Below, one piece after another: positions 33,197 through 43,568 of a DNA stretch of 64,000 bases. The position numbers and the translations under genes were made by a program. The stretch lies in assembly GCA_039707655.1 (NCBI GenBank), contig CM077667.1, forward strand, positions 545,270,222-545,334,221. Reading direction: 5' to 3'. Positions within the stretch are counted from its first letter, which is position 1; each line of letters opens with the position of its first letter. Below the pieces are notes generated by a model, which made no database searches, was not told where the DNA came from, and saw nothing but the letters and a program-made list of their open reading frames with translations. This DNA is from Elymus sibiricus. Taxonomy: Eukaryota; Streptophyta; Magnoliopsida; Poales; Poaceae.

Positions 33197-34469
33197 CTAG
33201 GACCTAACTACCCGGCCTCTCTTAGGTAAAATAGCATAAAACAAGATAGGCCCTGACTCTCCATTATGGAGAATGGAGATTATCCTGTCTCCAATTCTTG
33301 CACGTCGCACAATGTTGCTTCCAAGTAGCTCCCTACGATCGACCATACAATTTTTCCAATCTTTGATTGTCATGTCTTCATCGGTTTTAGAAATCCGGTA
33401 TGGACAACAGTGATGCATATGATGACCTGGCCGTAAGCTCATAACATCAAGGTGACCTTTCGGAAACATCAGATGAGGCACACAATCATTCGGGATTTTC
33501 TGTTGAAAAACATAGTAATAACTTCGTAGTTAGCAATGTAGTTTAGTTTTAAAAATAATTTATGCAAAAGATGCACGGATGTCGTAATAGTAAAAAATCT
33601 TACCATGCGACCTCCATGGATGTTACCGTAGTTCAACACGTGCACTAGTGGCACGTATTGACCATAATGTGTAGGAGTTTGATAATAGGTATTGTAATTC
33701 TGAAGATCATTAATAAATGCGATAAGATGATTTTTCTCCTGACAAGTTAATTCTGCGCCATCGGTGTAGTAGGTTCTGTCTACCATCTCCCGTACATTTT
33801 TTGAAGAATGAAAATAAGCTGTCAATGGAAATAAGCTGTCAACTATTTTGAAATAAACAATATAAATTACATAATAAATATGTTTAACAAACTCACAAGG
33901 AGGCAGAATCGGAATCATAATAAATATGGTTGAGAAACTCACATAATGGTAGAACTGGAGGCGTCTGCACATCGACCCAAATGTCGATATTACCTTCAAT
34001 TTCATCTTCCGGACGAATATCAAAGGTGATAAGCATATTCGGCTCAAATGCATAAGCCTTGCATAGTGCTTGCCAACTTTTGCATTCAAAATAGGAGTAG
34101 GTGTCTGCATTGTACAATTTTACGGCAAAAGTATAACCATGCTCGGTCCTCAAGTGAACTATCTTTACCTCCATACTTTCTTTAGTATTGAAACCAATTT
34201 TATCCAAGACATATCTTCTTGCATGGCAGGGGATACGCTAGTAGAATAGTAAAAAATTAAAATTATAAGTTGAAGCAAAAGAAGCAGAAGTCATGCTTAA
34301 TTACGAAAAAAGACTTGTCGTTGTGACTTACTGTATCCACTTCGAAGGTCTCATCCAGCACGATGCTGAAGCGCCTACCATCAACTAGGTGAGTCGTGTC
34401 GCACAGACCGCGCTCGTCTTCGCAGTATTCGCACATACCGAATTCCCTTTCGCTATCGTCGTCAGACAT
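33197..34469 (-). CDS. CACTA cargo gene: B3-like protein, four exons
   Basis: Exons on the minus strand are 34332-34469, 33943-34237, 33604-33818 and 33197-33499. All introns are GT-AG (donors GTAAGT, GTGAGT, GTAAG; acceptors CTAG, ACAG, ACAG), phases agree, and the joined frame gives 316 aa with no stop. Residues 1-46 are acidic and hold CEYCEDERGLC, a possible metal site. Residues 50-140 (HARRYVLDKIGFN, FECKSWQALCKAY, NMLITFDIRPEDE) have the pattern of a B3-type DNA-binding domain. The last 100 residues (CVPHLMFPKGHLDV, RARIGDRIISILHNGESG) look like a second B3-type fold. B3 domains bind DNA in plant transcription factors; B3 identity here is from pattern, not search. The start is the first ATG and agrees with the exon phases. 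It may bind element ends or be passive cargo. The gene sits 0.5 kb inside the left terminus and is transcribed towards it. Confidence 0.75.
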
Positions 34470-34755
34470 TTCCTATGTTCATAGTTGAAACATTTAAAAT
34501 CGATCGAAGGCAACTACCAGGAAACTGATCAACACATAGATCACTATTACTCAAAATATGCAACGGGTTGACTTTAGGTCTGTCGAGTCTTTGCTTCCTA
34601 AACTCTCATCTCACGTATATGGTGGGCACTCCCTCTGATATTGCGACCGTCGGTGATGGTGGCTCCTCCATTCGTCCCCGAGTGCATTACACCAAAATGT
34701 CTAGCACACGGGAACGAAGGAGAAGCGACCCCCACGACAACAGTCGGGATTCTTC

Positions 34756-34761
<6 letters not shown>

Positions 34762-34806
<45 letters not shown>
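34762..34806. repeat. (TA)n microsatellite in the CACTA element
   Basis: About 22 TA units, between the B3-like gene and the frameshifted gene. The flanking words TATGGTGG(G/A)CACTC occur on both sides at about 34618 and 34804. Confidence 0.9.
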
Positions 34807-34808
<2 letters not shown>

Positions 34809-35031
34809 TGGACACTCTCCCTCACTGAAAGACACACAAGGAGCCGAAACAGACCTGAAGTCAACCCGTTCCATATATCGAGCAATGACATAGAAAAAAT
34901 TCCCTATGTTTTGCCGGAATGACTGGCAAATCACAAGCACTTGATATTAACTAATACATCATCCCGAACAATCCAGTTAATGCATCATCAAATATTAACT
35001 AATACATCTCGAATATTATCATATAAGATCA

Positions 35032-35474
35032 CTAATACAGATCGAATATCCTAGAATCCAAAGTGGAGGACGGTGAACTAGGTTCACTAGCGGTCTCTGA
35101 GTCGCCGGCGGTGGACACCCAAAGATAAGGAACCATCACGGGATCATAACTCGGGTGAGATCCCTGAAGAATCTGCCAGGTATTGTCGAACCGGGCGTCC
35201 AACGCCGCCATGTAGCGACGGACGTGCTCGTCCTCCTCCCTGACACGGCGACGTACCACCTCCGCGGGGCCCGCTCCCTCCGCACCGAAAGTGGCCCGCG
35301 TGACCGCCACCACAGAAGCTCCGGGTTGACGACGAGACCTGGATTCCTCACCAACCTCCGAGCCCGGGAAGGTAGCACCTCCCAGTGCCAGCCCGACGGA
35401 GCCCAGTCCCGGACATGGCGCCTATCAAGCAGGCTCTTGCGGACCACTCGACGACGAGGATGAGGGCCGGGCAT
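35032..35474 (-). pseudogene. CACTA cargo gene 3, frameshifted
   Basis: Frame one starts MPGPHPRRRVVRKSLLDRRH at 35474 and runs through SGWHWEVLPSRARR and NPGLVVNPELLWW. Near 35310 the sensible reading moves to a second frame (VVRRRVREEDEHVRRYMAAL, then FDNTWQILQGSHPSYDP) that ends at a stop at 35032. A one-base-type shift is the simplest explanation, as no splice sites fit. The first half is very Arg-rich, the second is helical with a Ser-rich acidic tail. I do not know a function. It lies upstream of the B3-like gene in the same orientation. Confidence 0.5.
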
Positions 35475-35693
35475 CGTCGACGTCGAGACAAATTCCTATG
35501 AGAACGTTTTCTTATCGTTTAATCACTAATTTTTCATAAAACCAATTTTTTTCCTGTAATCTAACATACACATACTAATTTTTTCCTAAGACTCCTAATA
35601 ATTAAATAAAACATAAAACAACTAAAACATAAACATTCATCATATAAAAAAATCAACATATATTTTAAAAAAAATCCACAGAGCAGGGTGGCG
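35475..35693. other. AT-rich spacer within the CACTA element
   Basis: No feature. It precedes the GGCGAC-type array. Confidence 0.4.
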
Positions 35694-35905
35694 GCGGCTC
35701 ACAGCGGGGGCGGCGACGCGGAGGCGACGGGGGCGGCGGGGGCGGAGACGGGGGCGGGGCGGCGACGGGGCGGCGACGGGGCGGCGACGGGACGGCGACG
35801 GGGCGGCGACGGGCTCGGGGCGGCGACGAGGACGGCGGCGACGGGGCGGCGATGGGCTCGGGGCGGTGACGGGGGTCGGGGCGGCGACTGGGCGGCGGGC
35901 TCGGG
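35694..35905 (+). repeat. (GGCGACGGG)n-type minisatellite
   Basis: Repeated GGCGGCGACGGG units, with variants carrying GCTCGGGGC. Frames on both strands here (Gly/Ala/Thr or Pro/Arg/Ala rich) are products of the repeat. Confidence 0.85.
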
Positions 35906-35954
35906 GCAATGACATATGAAATCTGAAATTTTCCAAGTGTTTACTTATATAGAA

Positions 35955-36120
35955 GAAGCATTGGTCCCGGTTCGGGGAACCAACCGGGACCAAAGGTCTC
36001 TTTTCAGCAGCCCAAAGGGCGGGAAGCAGACACCTTTGGTCCCGGCTGGTGGTACCAACCGGGACCAAAGGTGGGCATTGGTCCCGGTTGGTGCCACCAA
36101 CCGGGACCAAAGGGTGATTC
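35955..36120. repeat. Internal CACTA subterminal-type repeat cluster
   Basis: At least three TTGGTCCCGGTTGG.../...CCAACCGGGACCAAAGG hairpins lie here, 4.4 kb from the right end. They are followed by TAGTCCCACCTCGCT and TGGTTTATAAGCGC, which resemble sequence usually near a CACTA end. No CACTA pentamer is adjacent. This may be the relic of a second CACTA inside the first or of a rearranged terminus. Confidence 0.7.
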
Positions 36121-36299
36121 TGCCCGGGGCCAAATTTTTAGTCCCACCTCGCTAGACGAGACAGCTCGAGAGTGGTTTATAAGCGCTGCTGCGCATACCC
36201 TCTCGAGCTCCTCTCTACTGCAGGCCTTGGGGCCTAAATTGTCACTGCCTGTGGGCCTATTGGGCCTTCTGCGGGCCTGAATCCTGGCCCAACAAGCTG

Positions 36300-37050
36300 G
36301 TTCGGTTTCAAGTCGTATTCAGGCCGTGGCGGCCCAATAGGTGGCATTTTTTTTACAAAAAATCCAGTTTTTTGTTTTGTTTTTTGCTTTATTTATTTTA
36401 TTTTGTTCCTACTTACTGTTTTTTAGTTCATTCTTTTTGCTTTTAGGTCACAAAAATTATAAACTTTCTGTTAGTGCCTTTAGTTTTCAAATTTGAATAG
36501 TTTAAATTAGAATTTTTTGAAATTTGTGTGAATCACTAGTTTGTGAATAACTTTACTAAAAAAAGAGATTTTTGAGTGATCCTTTTTCTGTTTAAATTTG
36601 TGTGAATCACTAGTTTGTGAATCACTATTTTAAATGTCTGTTTTAATCAAAAACAGATTTGCTTATTTTAGTTTGCTATTAAAGTTTCTAACAAAAAAAT
36701 TCTTCATGAAAATTCTTTTTGCTATTAATGTTTTGAACAAAAAATTCTTTGATAATTTTAGTTGCATAAATTTTATATAATTTTAGTTTCAAAAATACTA
36801 GAGGTTTATAAAAGCTTTTTAGTTGATTCCTTTTGCTATTAGAGTTTTATAAAAGCTTTTTAGTTGATTCTTTATGCTATTGAAGAATATTATAGTTTTG
36901 TTTTAGTTGATCATAACAGAATATTTTAATTGATTATTTTTAGTTCATTCTTTTTGCTATTAGAGTTTCATAAAAGTTTCTAGTTCATTCTTTTTGCTAT
37001 TAGTTCATTCTTTGAGCTAAATGAGCCTGAAATTAAAAAACACTACAAAT
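36300..37050. other. AT-rich CACTA interior with repeated words
   Basis: TTTTTGCTATTA(G)AGTTT and TTTTAGTT(G/C)ATTC recur many times, and AATCACTAGTTTGTGAAT twice. It is a degenerate short-repeat tract with no gene. Confidence 0.5.
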
Positions 37051-38770
37051 GAACTCTGAAAAGGTTGAAAGTTGGCATGGTATCAACCTTTCACCCACAT
37101 AGCATGTTATAAAAAGTTGAGTGGGTTACGGCAAAAACTGGATGCACTTCGTGTACAAAACGGACAGTCTTTTTCGAAGTATCGTGGTTTCGGACGGAAA
37201 CTCATCGGTTACAAAAGGCATTTCATTTTCTTGAACTTATTTGAACTCCAGGCTTTTTGTGTGTTCAAAATGCACCATTCAAAGCCACATCATCAATTTT
37301 CAACCCTTTCTGACTTCATTTGGTATTTTTCATGCATTTAATGATTTTTTTGAGCTAAATGACCCTGAAATTGAAAAGCACTACAAATGAACTCTGAAAA
37401 GGTTGAAAGTTGGCATGGTATCAACCTTTCACCCACATAGCATGTGATAAAAAGTTGAGTGGGTTACGGCAAAAACTAGATGCACTTCGTGTACAAAATG
37501 GACAATCTCTTTCGAAGTATCAGGGTTTTGGACGAAAACTCATCTGTTACAAAGGGATTTCATTTTTTTGAACTTATTTGAACTCCAGGCTTTTCGTGTG
37601 TTCAAAATGCACCATTCAAAGCCACATCATCAATTTTCAACCCTTTCTGACTTCATTTTGGTATTTTTCATGCACTTACTGATTTTTTTGAGCTAAATAA
37701 CACTGAAATTGAAAAGCACTTCAAATGAACTCTGAAAAGGTTGAAAGTTGGCATGGTATCAACCTTTCACCCACATAGCATGTGCTAAAAAGTTGAGAGG
37801 GTTACGGCAAAAACTAGATGCACTTCGTGTACAAAACGGACAATCTCTTTCGAAGTATCAGGGTTTCGGACGAAAACTCATCTGTTACAAAGGGATTTCA
37901 TTTTTTTGAACTTATTTGAACTCCATCCTTTTTGTGTGTTCAAAATGCACCATTCAAAGCCACATCATCAATTTTCAACCCTTTCTGACTTCATTTTGGT
38001 ATTTTTCATGCACTTACTGATTTTTTGAGCTAAATAACACTGAAATTGAAAAGCACTTCAAATGAACTCTGAAAATGTTGAAAGTTGGCATGGTATCAAC
38101 CTTTCACCCACATAGCATGTGCTAAAAAGTTGAGTGGGTTACGGCAAAAACTGGATGCACTTCGTGTACAAAATGGACAATCTCTTTCGAAGTATCAGGG
38201 TTTCGGACGAAAACTCATCTGTTACAAAGGGATTTCATTTTTTTGAACTTATTTGAACTCCATACTTTTTGTGTGTTCAAAATGCACCATTCAAAGCCAC
38301 ATCATCAATTTTCAACCCTTTCTGACTTCATTTTGGTATTTTTCATGCACTTACTGATTTTTTTGAGCTAAATAACACTGAAATTGAAAAGCCCTTCAAA
38401 TGAACTCTGAAAAGGTTGAAAGTTGGCATGGTATCAACCTTTCACCCACATAGCATGTCATAAAAAGTTGAGTGGGTTACGGCAAAAACTGGATGCACTT
38501 CGTGTACAAAACGGACAGTCTCTTTCGAAGTATCGGGGTTTCGGACGGAAACTCATCGGTTACAAAAGGCATTTCATTTTCTTGAACTTATTTGAACTCC
38601 AGGCTTTTCGTGTGTTCAAAATGCACCATTCGAAGCCACATCATCAATTTTCAACCCTTTCTGATTTCATTTGGTATTTTTCATGCATTTAATGATTTTT
38701 TTGAGCTAAATGACCCTGAAATTGAAAAGCACTACAAATGAACTCTGAAAAGGTTGAAAGTTGGCATGGT
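37051..38770 (+). repeat. 338-bp tandem array, five units and a partial sixth
   Basis: The word GAACTCTGAAAA(G/T)GTTGA starts at 37051, 37389, 37727, 38064, 38402 and 38740, so the period is 337-338 bp. Every unit contains GGCATGGTATCAACC, ACTTCGTGTACAAAA and CACATCATCAATTTTC. Units are about 95 percent alike by eye. Units 1 and 5 share differences not found in 2-4 (for example ACGGACAGTCT and CATCGGTTACAAAAGGC). Confidence 0.93.
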
Positions 38771-38952
38771 GTGCATGCTTGCCAACAATGACAACCCACT
38801 TTTTTGTTGCATTTTGTTCTCAGCCACAATCGGAATTTAAGAAAAAACTGAATTGAAAAGCACTACAAATATATAATAGCTAGAGAGATATGTAATATAT
38901 AATAGTTCAAATATCCATTACAGAAAGTACTCGTCCAAGCGAACACTACTAG

Positions 38953-40099
38953 CTAGTCTGAATCAGAAGAATATTCCCATGGTGGTGGTGGTGCGAGGTG
39001 ACGCTGCCCATAGTTCACGGTTCGAATCTTGCGGTACAACTCATATGCAACGTATGCATCTTTTGCTGCATACTCAATGTTGATAGGCTGAAGTGGGGTC
39101 CTCTCCCACTCTTTGTGCTGCGCCCGGGGGAATTTGGTCTTCATATCTCCGTAATAGTCGTCGATCAAGGCGACTGCCATAGAAGCCATCGAAGTCCTCT
39201 CATACTGAAGCCTGAATATGTCTTGGATATCAATAAGGCACCCAGCTGGTATCTCAATACCGAAGCTGCGCCTCATCTTCAGCTTGTCATTTCTTACATC
39301 AACGCTAGCAAAATGTATGCCGCTGCGTAGGAAGTCCATGAGTGCTGGGCAGTGCTTGTCACTACTGCAACATCAACAAATTAAAATGGAACAAATGTTA
39401 AATACTGCTGTAACAAGTATATTTCGGCAGAATTATAATATGCAACTATATAAAGGAAAATTATTTCGCTGCAACAAAAGAGGAAGACACAGAGTTTTTT
39501 CTCCCCGGGCTCATTTGAGCCCGGTGAACAGTAATATCATAAAAAAATTGAAAATTATTTCACTACAACTTAAGAGAAATTGATCTTTGCCATAGGATTC
39601 AAAATAGAACATATATATTGCTATATCCTATATATATGCAATTTTCACATCCTATGAATTGATGAAGAAACCCTAAATTAACTATATGACATATATGTTC
39701 TCCCACGTTTTGCAACAAGGAAAATTGTTTCACTACAAACTTAAAAGAAATATTGATCTTTCCCATAGGATTCAAAATGGAACATATTTCTATCCTATGC
39801 AATTTTCATAATAATCTATAAATTATTAATTGATCAAAGAAAACCCTCAAAACTCACCTTGCCCATTGGAAGATCATGACATGTTTCTTGAAACATAGCT
39901 GGATGATGGCAACATCTTCTTGCTTGGCCGTGTACTCGAGATCAAGCCCTATGAACTTGTCTTTCTCATCCGCCACTTGAAGCCATTTCTGCAAAAGGGA
40001 AAGAAAATGCGGCACCATGGCGCTGTCGTTCGTGTAGACGACATCGAGATTGGTACTGCCATGTGCGAGCACCTCCCCGTAGCGAGTGATTGGATTCAT
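38953..40099 (-). CDS. CACTA cargo gene: DnaQ/WRN-type 3'-5' exonuclease
   Basis: Exon 1 is 39858-40099 and exon 2 is 38953-39364 on the minus strand, joined across a 493-bp GT-AG intron (donor AAG/GTGAGT, acceptor TTGCAG) in a Ser codon. The product is 217 aa with no interruption. The three exonuclease motifs of the DEDD family are visible: Exo I in FIGLDLEYT (residues about 49-57), Exo II region VDVRND after FLRSGIHFAS, and Exo III in YAAKDAYVAYEL. The family removes nucleotides from 3' ends of DNA or RNA using two metal ions; the plant relatives I know are WRN-like exonucleases. Domain length (about 200 aa) is normal and the ends look complete. The gene starts 450 bp inside the right terminus and reads inward, so the subterminal zone may serve as its promoter. 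Whether it helps transposition is unknown. Confidence 0.85.
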
Positions 40100-40227
40100 G
40101 GTAGAAGATATGGGGGAAGAAGAGAGGAGAAGAAGAGAAATGGGCGAAGTTACTGTAGCCCTCGCCGAGGAACAGTTGCTTTATCCTCCTGTTTCTCGGA
40201 GCGCGAAACGTCGTGGGATGCGAGACG

Positions 40228-40500
40228 TTCGAACCTTCAGTCCCGGTTTGAACCACCAACCGGGACTAAAGGGGCGCGCACCAGGCGAACGGTTACACAT
40301 TTGGTCCCGGTTCCTTCCACGAACCGGGACCAATGGTTGTGGGCCAGGAGCGAGGCACATTGGTCCCGGTTCGTGTCTGGAACCGGGACCAAAGGGGTCA
40401 TACGAACCGGGACCAATGCCCCACGAGGCCCGGCCGGCCCCCTGGCCTCACGAACCGGGACCAATGCTCCCATTGGTCCCGGTTCGTGAGTGAACCGGGA
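40228..40500. repeat. Right subterminal repeats of the CACTA element
   Basis: At least nine CCCGGTT or AACCGGGAC words alternate in orientation and form short hairpins, for example GGTCCCGGTTC...GAACCGGGACC. Confidence 0.9.
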
Positions 40501-40550
40501 CTAATGGGCTGGCCCGGCCTGGACCAAAGCCCTCTTATGTACTAGTGATC

Positions 40551-42157
40551 CAGATAGATGGCGCACGATGGCGGCCCAAACGACGCAAAGCCGTTCGCTG
40601 GAGGCCGGATTGGACCTTCACCCTCGGTGCGGAAAATGGAGCTGGGGTAGTGCACAACCGCGTGGGCTCACGCGATGCCCTTCCAGCAATCATATGGTGC
40701 GCGGCAACGGCTCGGATGGGGCCAATTTGTGTTTAGGTGTCGTGGGCGCATCGTCCAATGGCTAGCCGTTTTGGACGATGTCCAACTTTAGAAAGAGCAA
40801 TGCTACATCTACAGGGGATTACAAGGGAGAGGGGTTTACAGGGTGATGAGGCATTCTTTCATTGGTCAGTATTGGGGCCACGGGCCCACCCCTGAAAATC
40901 AGGGGCGGATGTTTGATTAGAAGAGAAGGGAGGTCCGTAACTCTCCATTTATTACCCGTAGGTGTAGGATTATTGAAAACGCTATACATAAGCTGTTGGA
41001 AGATTCTTTTTCCGGCTTCGTTGCGTAAATCGAGTATACACAATGCTATAGACAAGCTGTTGAATATGCTCTTACCTACATGGACGACGATGAAGAATAT
41101 ATTGTTCGAGTTTGCATCTCTTTTGCAAGAATAAAAAAAACAAGTTTGAAAACGTACAGTTGGAGCCTACATGGCGGCCTTGACACGCCTGTAACTACTA
41201 CCAGACACGGCCTGAAATATTGAGCAGCTGGCTGGTTCGCTCACTAGGGTGCTATTCGAAAACTCTCCTATTTGTCGCCGAATCTTATTTGACACTTACA
41301 GTGCAAAATAAAGGCCAATTGGTACGACGCACACGCCTTCCTCATTTGCTAGGTGCTAAGTGGGTTGCTGACCTATTGTCTCTCCCCCGTAGGTTTTGGA
41401 AACTTTCTAGAAGGCATCTCTCGGTTTTATGGGCTGGATTTCTGTGCTTTTTGTTTTACACTATTTTGTCGGTTTTTCGTTTCTTCTTTTTTCCTTTTTC
41501 CCTTTCCCTTTTTTTTGTTTTTGTTATTTGTTTCATTTCCCTTCTTCTTTCTCTTTGTTTTTATTTTTATTTTCCTTATTTTTCTTTTTATGTCAAATTT
41601 CATTATTTGTTTTTCAATTTCATGAACTTTTTGAAAACTGTCAGCAATTTCAAATTTGCTTACTATTTTCCAATTTCCATGAACATCTTCACATTCGACA
41701 ACAATTATCAAACATGTGAACATATTTTCTTTAATATTCATGAACAATTTTCAAATATGTGAGTAGTTTTAAAATTCATGAAATTTGAAATTCACGAACT
41801 AATTTCAATTGGTGAGCATTTTTCCTATTTAAAAAAAATCTTGATCATTTTTTGAATCCTCAACATTTTATAAGTGCATGATCCTTTTTTTTTTCAAATT
41901 TATGATCATTTCTAAAATTTGCATATTTTTTTGCCAAATACATGAACGTCTTTCAAAATCATGATATTTCTTCAAATTCATGAACCTTTTCTAATTCATA
42001 TTTTCCCCAACTGTCAATGGTCAATCGGTAAGCGATCAACTCATCAGTCGATTGAACTAGGGTTGGGTGTGTGTGTGTGTGTGGGGTGGGGGGGGGGGGG
42101 GGGGGGCGGAGCAAGCGATCAGATTGCGTTGTTGGGCCGGCTCACTTGAGCGAGAGC
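40551..42157 (+). repeat. Duplication copy A, right part
   Basis: It resumes after the CACTA element at CAGATAGATGG and aligns with 53208-55100 up to GAGCGAGAGC. Shared landmarks are GGCTCGGATGGGG, CTAGCCGTTTT(T)GGACGATGTC, CTACATGGCGGCCTTGACAC, a T-rich tract, a G-run (42087-42106) and GGCTCAC(T/G)TGAGCGAGAGC. Unlike copy B it carries a 180-bp MITE at 40795. Confidence 0.85.
40795..40974. mobile_element. 180-bp MITE present only in copy A
   Basis: Ends CAATGCTACATCTACAGGGG and CCCGTAGGTGTAGGATTATT are imperfect inverted repeats. Copy B at 53486-53496 reads straight through (TTTAGAAAACGC), showing the empty site. The duplication seems to be the short GAAA, so the superfamily is unclear. Confidence 0.65.
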
Positions 42158-43404
42158 GTGAGCGCACCAAGTGCTTAGGAGGAGCTCTCCTATTTGTTGC
42201 TATATGTGTTAAAAATGGCGGTGAACCACACATAGCGCAATGACCATGCCGACCCTAAATTATAGCAAACATTGCGTTTGTCTTTAGCACCTTCCCTTTT
42301 TGTTTTACACGTTTTTAAGTTGTTTTCTATATTCAGTTTCCAAAAATAATAATTATTATTTACCTAAAAACGAACATTTTTAAAATTAAGGACATTTTCT
42401 AAATATTAAAAATTAATTTTACCGAATATTTATTAGAGAACTAATTTTTTTAAACATTAACATTCTGTAAAACTATTGTTAACATTTATATAAATTCTGA
42501 ACAATTTTGAATTTTGTAAACATATTTCACAAAACATGAATATTTTCTAAATTTGGGGAACATTTTCAGAATCCATGAACATGTTTTAAAACTAATAACT
42601 AAATAAATAAAAAGGTATAATAAAAGAAATAAAAACAACAAAACAAATAGAAACTTGTAAAAACCGCTAGAGAAAACAACACAAAAAGGAAAAAAACCAG
42701 AACCTTACTAGAACCGTACCTCGTGGATTGGGCCGTTCGTTCCCTATTTCTTTTCTTAGTTTTTCATTCTATTTTGCATTTGTTTCTGCATTTTTTTCAT
42801 TTTCTTGTTTCTTTATTGTCTTTTTTTATTTTTTGGTTTTAATTTTCTGGATTTCTTTTGGTTTAAATTCTACATGTTTGTATATGTCAGCAACATTTTT
42901 CTAATAAAACGTTAACATTTTTCCAATGTAAATTTAAGATTTTTTTGGTATATCATCAACATTTTTTCTATACACATTTTTATATGCTTGATTAAAAATT
43001 TCCATATCCAAGATTACCATTTTTTGAAAACAGGGTCCACATTTTTTATACATATATTTGAAATGCTTGATTAACATTTTTCAAATACAAAGATTTTTTT
43101 AATATATGGTCCCAAAACTTTCTATACACATTAAATTTTTTCCAAACGCTTGATTAAGATTATTCATATACTTGTTGAAATTTTTTTCAAATGCTTGGTT
43201 GACATTTTTAAATACATGATCATTTTTTTCATCATTTTTTAAATACATGGTCAATATTTTTTTATACGCATTTAGCATTACCAAATGCTTGGTTAATATT
43301 TTTCAATACTTGTTCAACATTTCTTTTAAAATGCTTGATTAACATTTTTATATACGTGACCAAAAAATTTCATCATGTTTGTAATACAGGATCAATATGT
43401 TTGT
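42158..43404. other. AT-rich intergenic sequence between the duplicate copies, no gene
   Basis: It is full of TTTTTCAAATGCTTGATTAAC-like words. It may belong to the duplicated unit, but the matching part of copy B lies beyond the insertion at 55101. Confidence 0.4.
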
Positions 43405-43568
43405 TCCCTGCGCTCCCGACGATGGTAGAGCCCAATCCGTCCATGAGCAGGGGCAGAGGAACCTCTTGAATCCTCCTCCAGATTTGTGCAAGAGTACGGC
43501 GGACTTCTTTGCGCTCTACCCCTCCCTAGAGTTGCGGTGGCGATCCATCACTCCTCTCCTCGACCACC
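43405..43568 (+). repeat. Duplication copy B, left part
   Basis: It starts TCCCTGCGCTCCCGACGATG and is homologous to 32498-32683. It ends with CCACC, the left target duplication of the Copia element. Confidence 0.85.

Larger units (their letters stand above)
32684..40547. mobile_element. CACTA (En/Spm) transposon with cargo genes, 7864 bp
   Basis: It starts CACTAGTGGAAAAAGGCCC, ends with the complement of CACTAGTACATAAG, and is flanked by the 3-bp duplication ATC at 32681-32683 and 40548-40550. Removing the element and one ATC joins copy A into a sequence collinear with copy B, which confirms both ends. Both subterminal zones carry many CCCGGTT/AACCGGG repeats, the presumed transposase binding sites. 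I see no TNP2-type transposase frame, so it should depend on a partner. It carries an intact B3-like gene, an intact 3'-5' exonuclease gene, a frameshifted third gene and a 338-bp tandem array. All three genes run on the minus strand. Confidence 0.93.

Noticed and set aside
34598..34922. Frames with Tyr-Ile repeats on both strands
   Set aside because: They are translations of the (TA)n microsatellite.
37072..37341. 89-codon frame repeated at 38423-38692
   Set aside because: It is contained in a noncoding 338-bp tandem unit and is lost in three of five units.
41427..41747. Lys/Phe-rich frames on both strands
   Set aside because: They come from a T-rich low-complexity tract shared with the second duplication copy.
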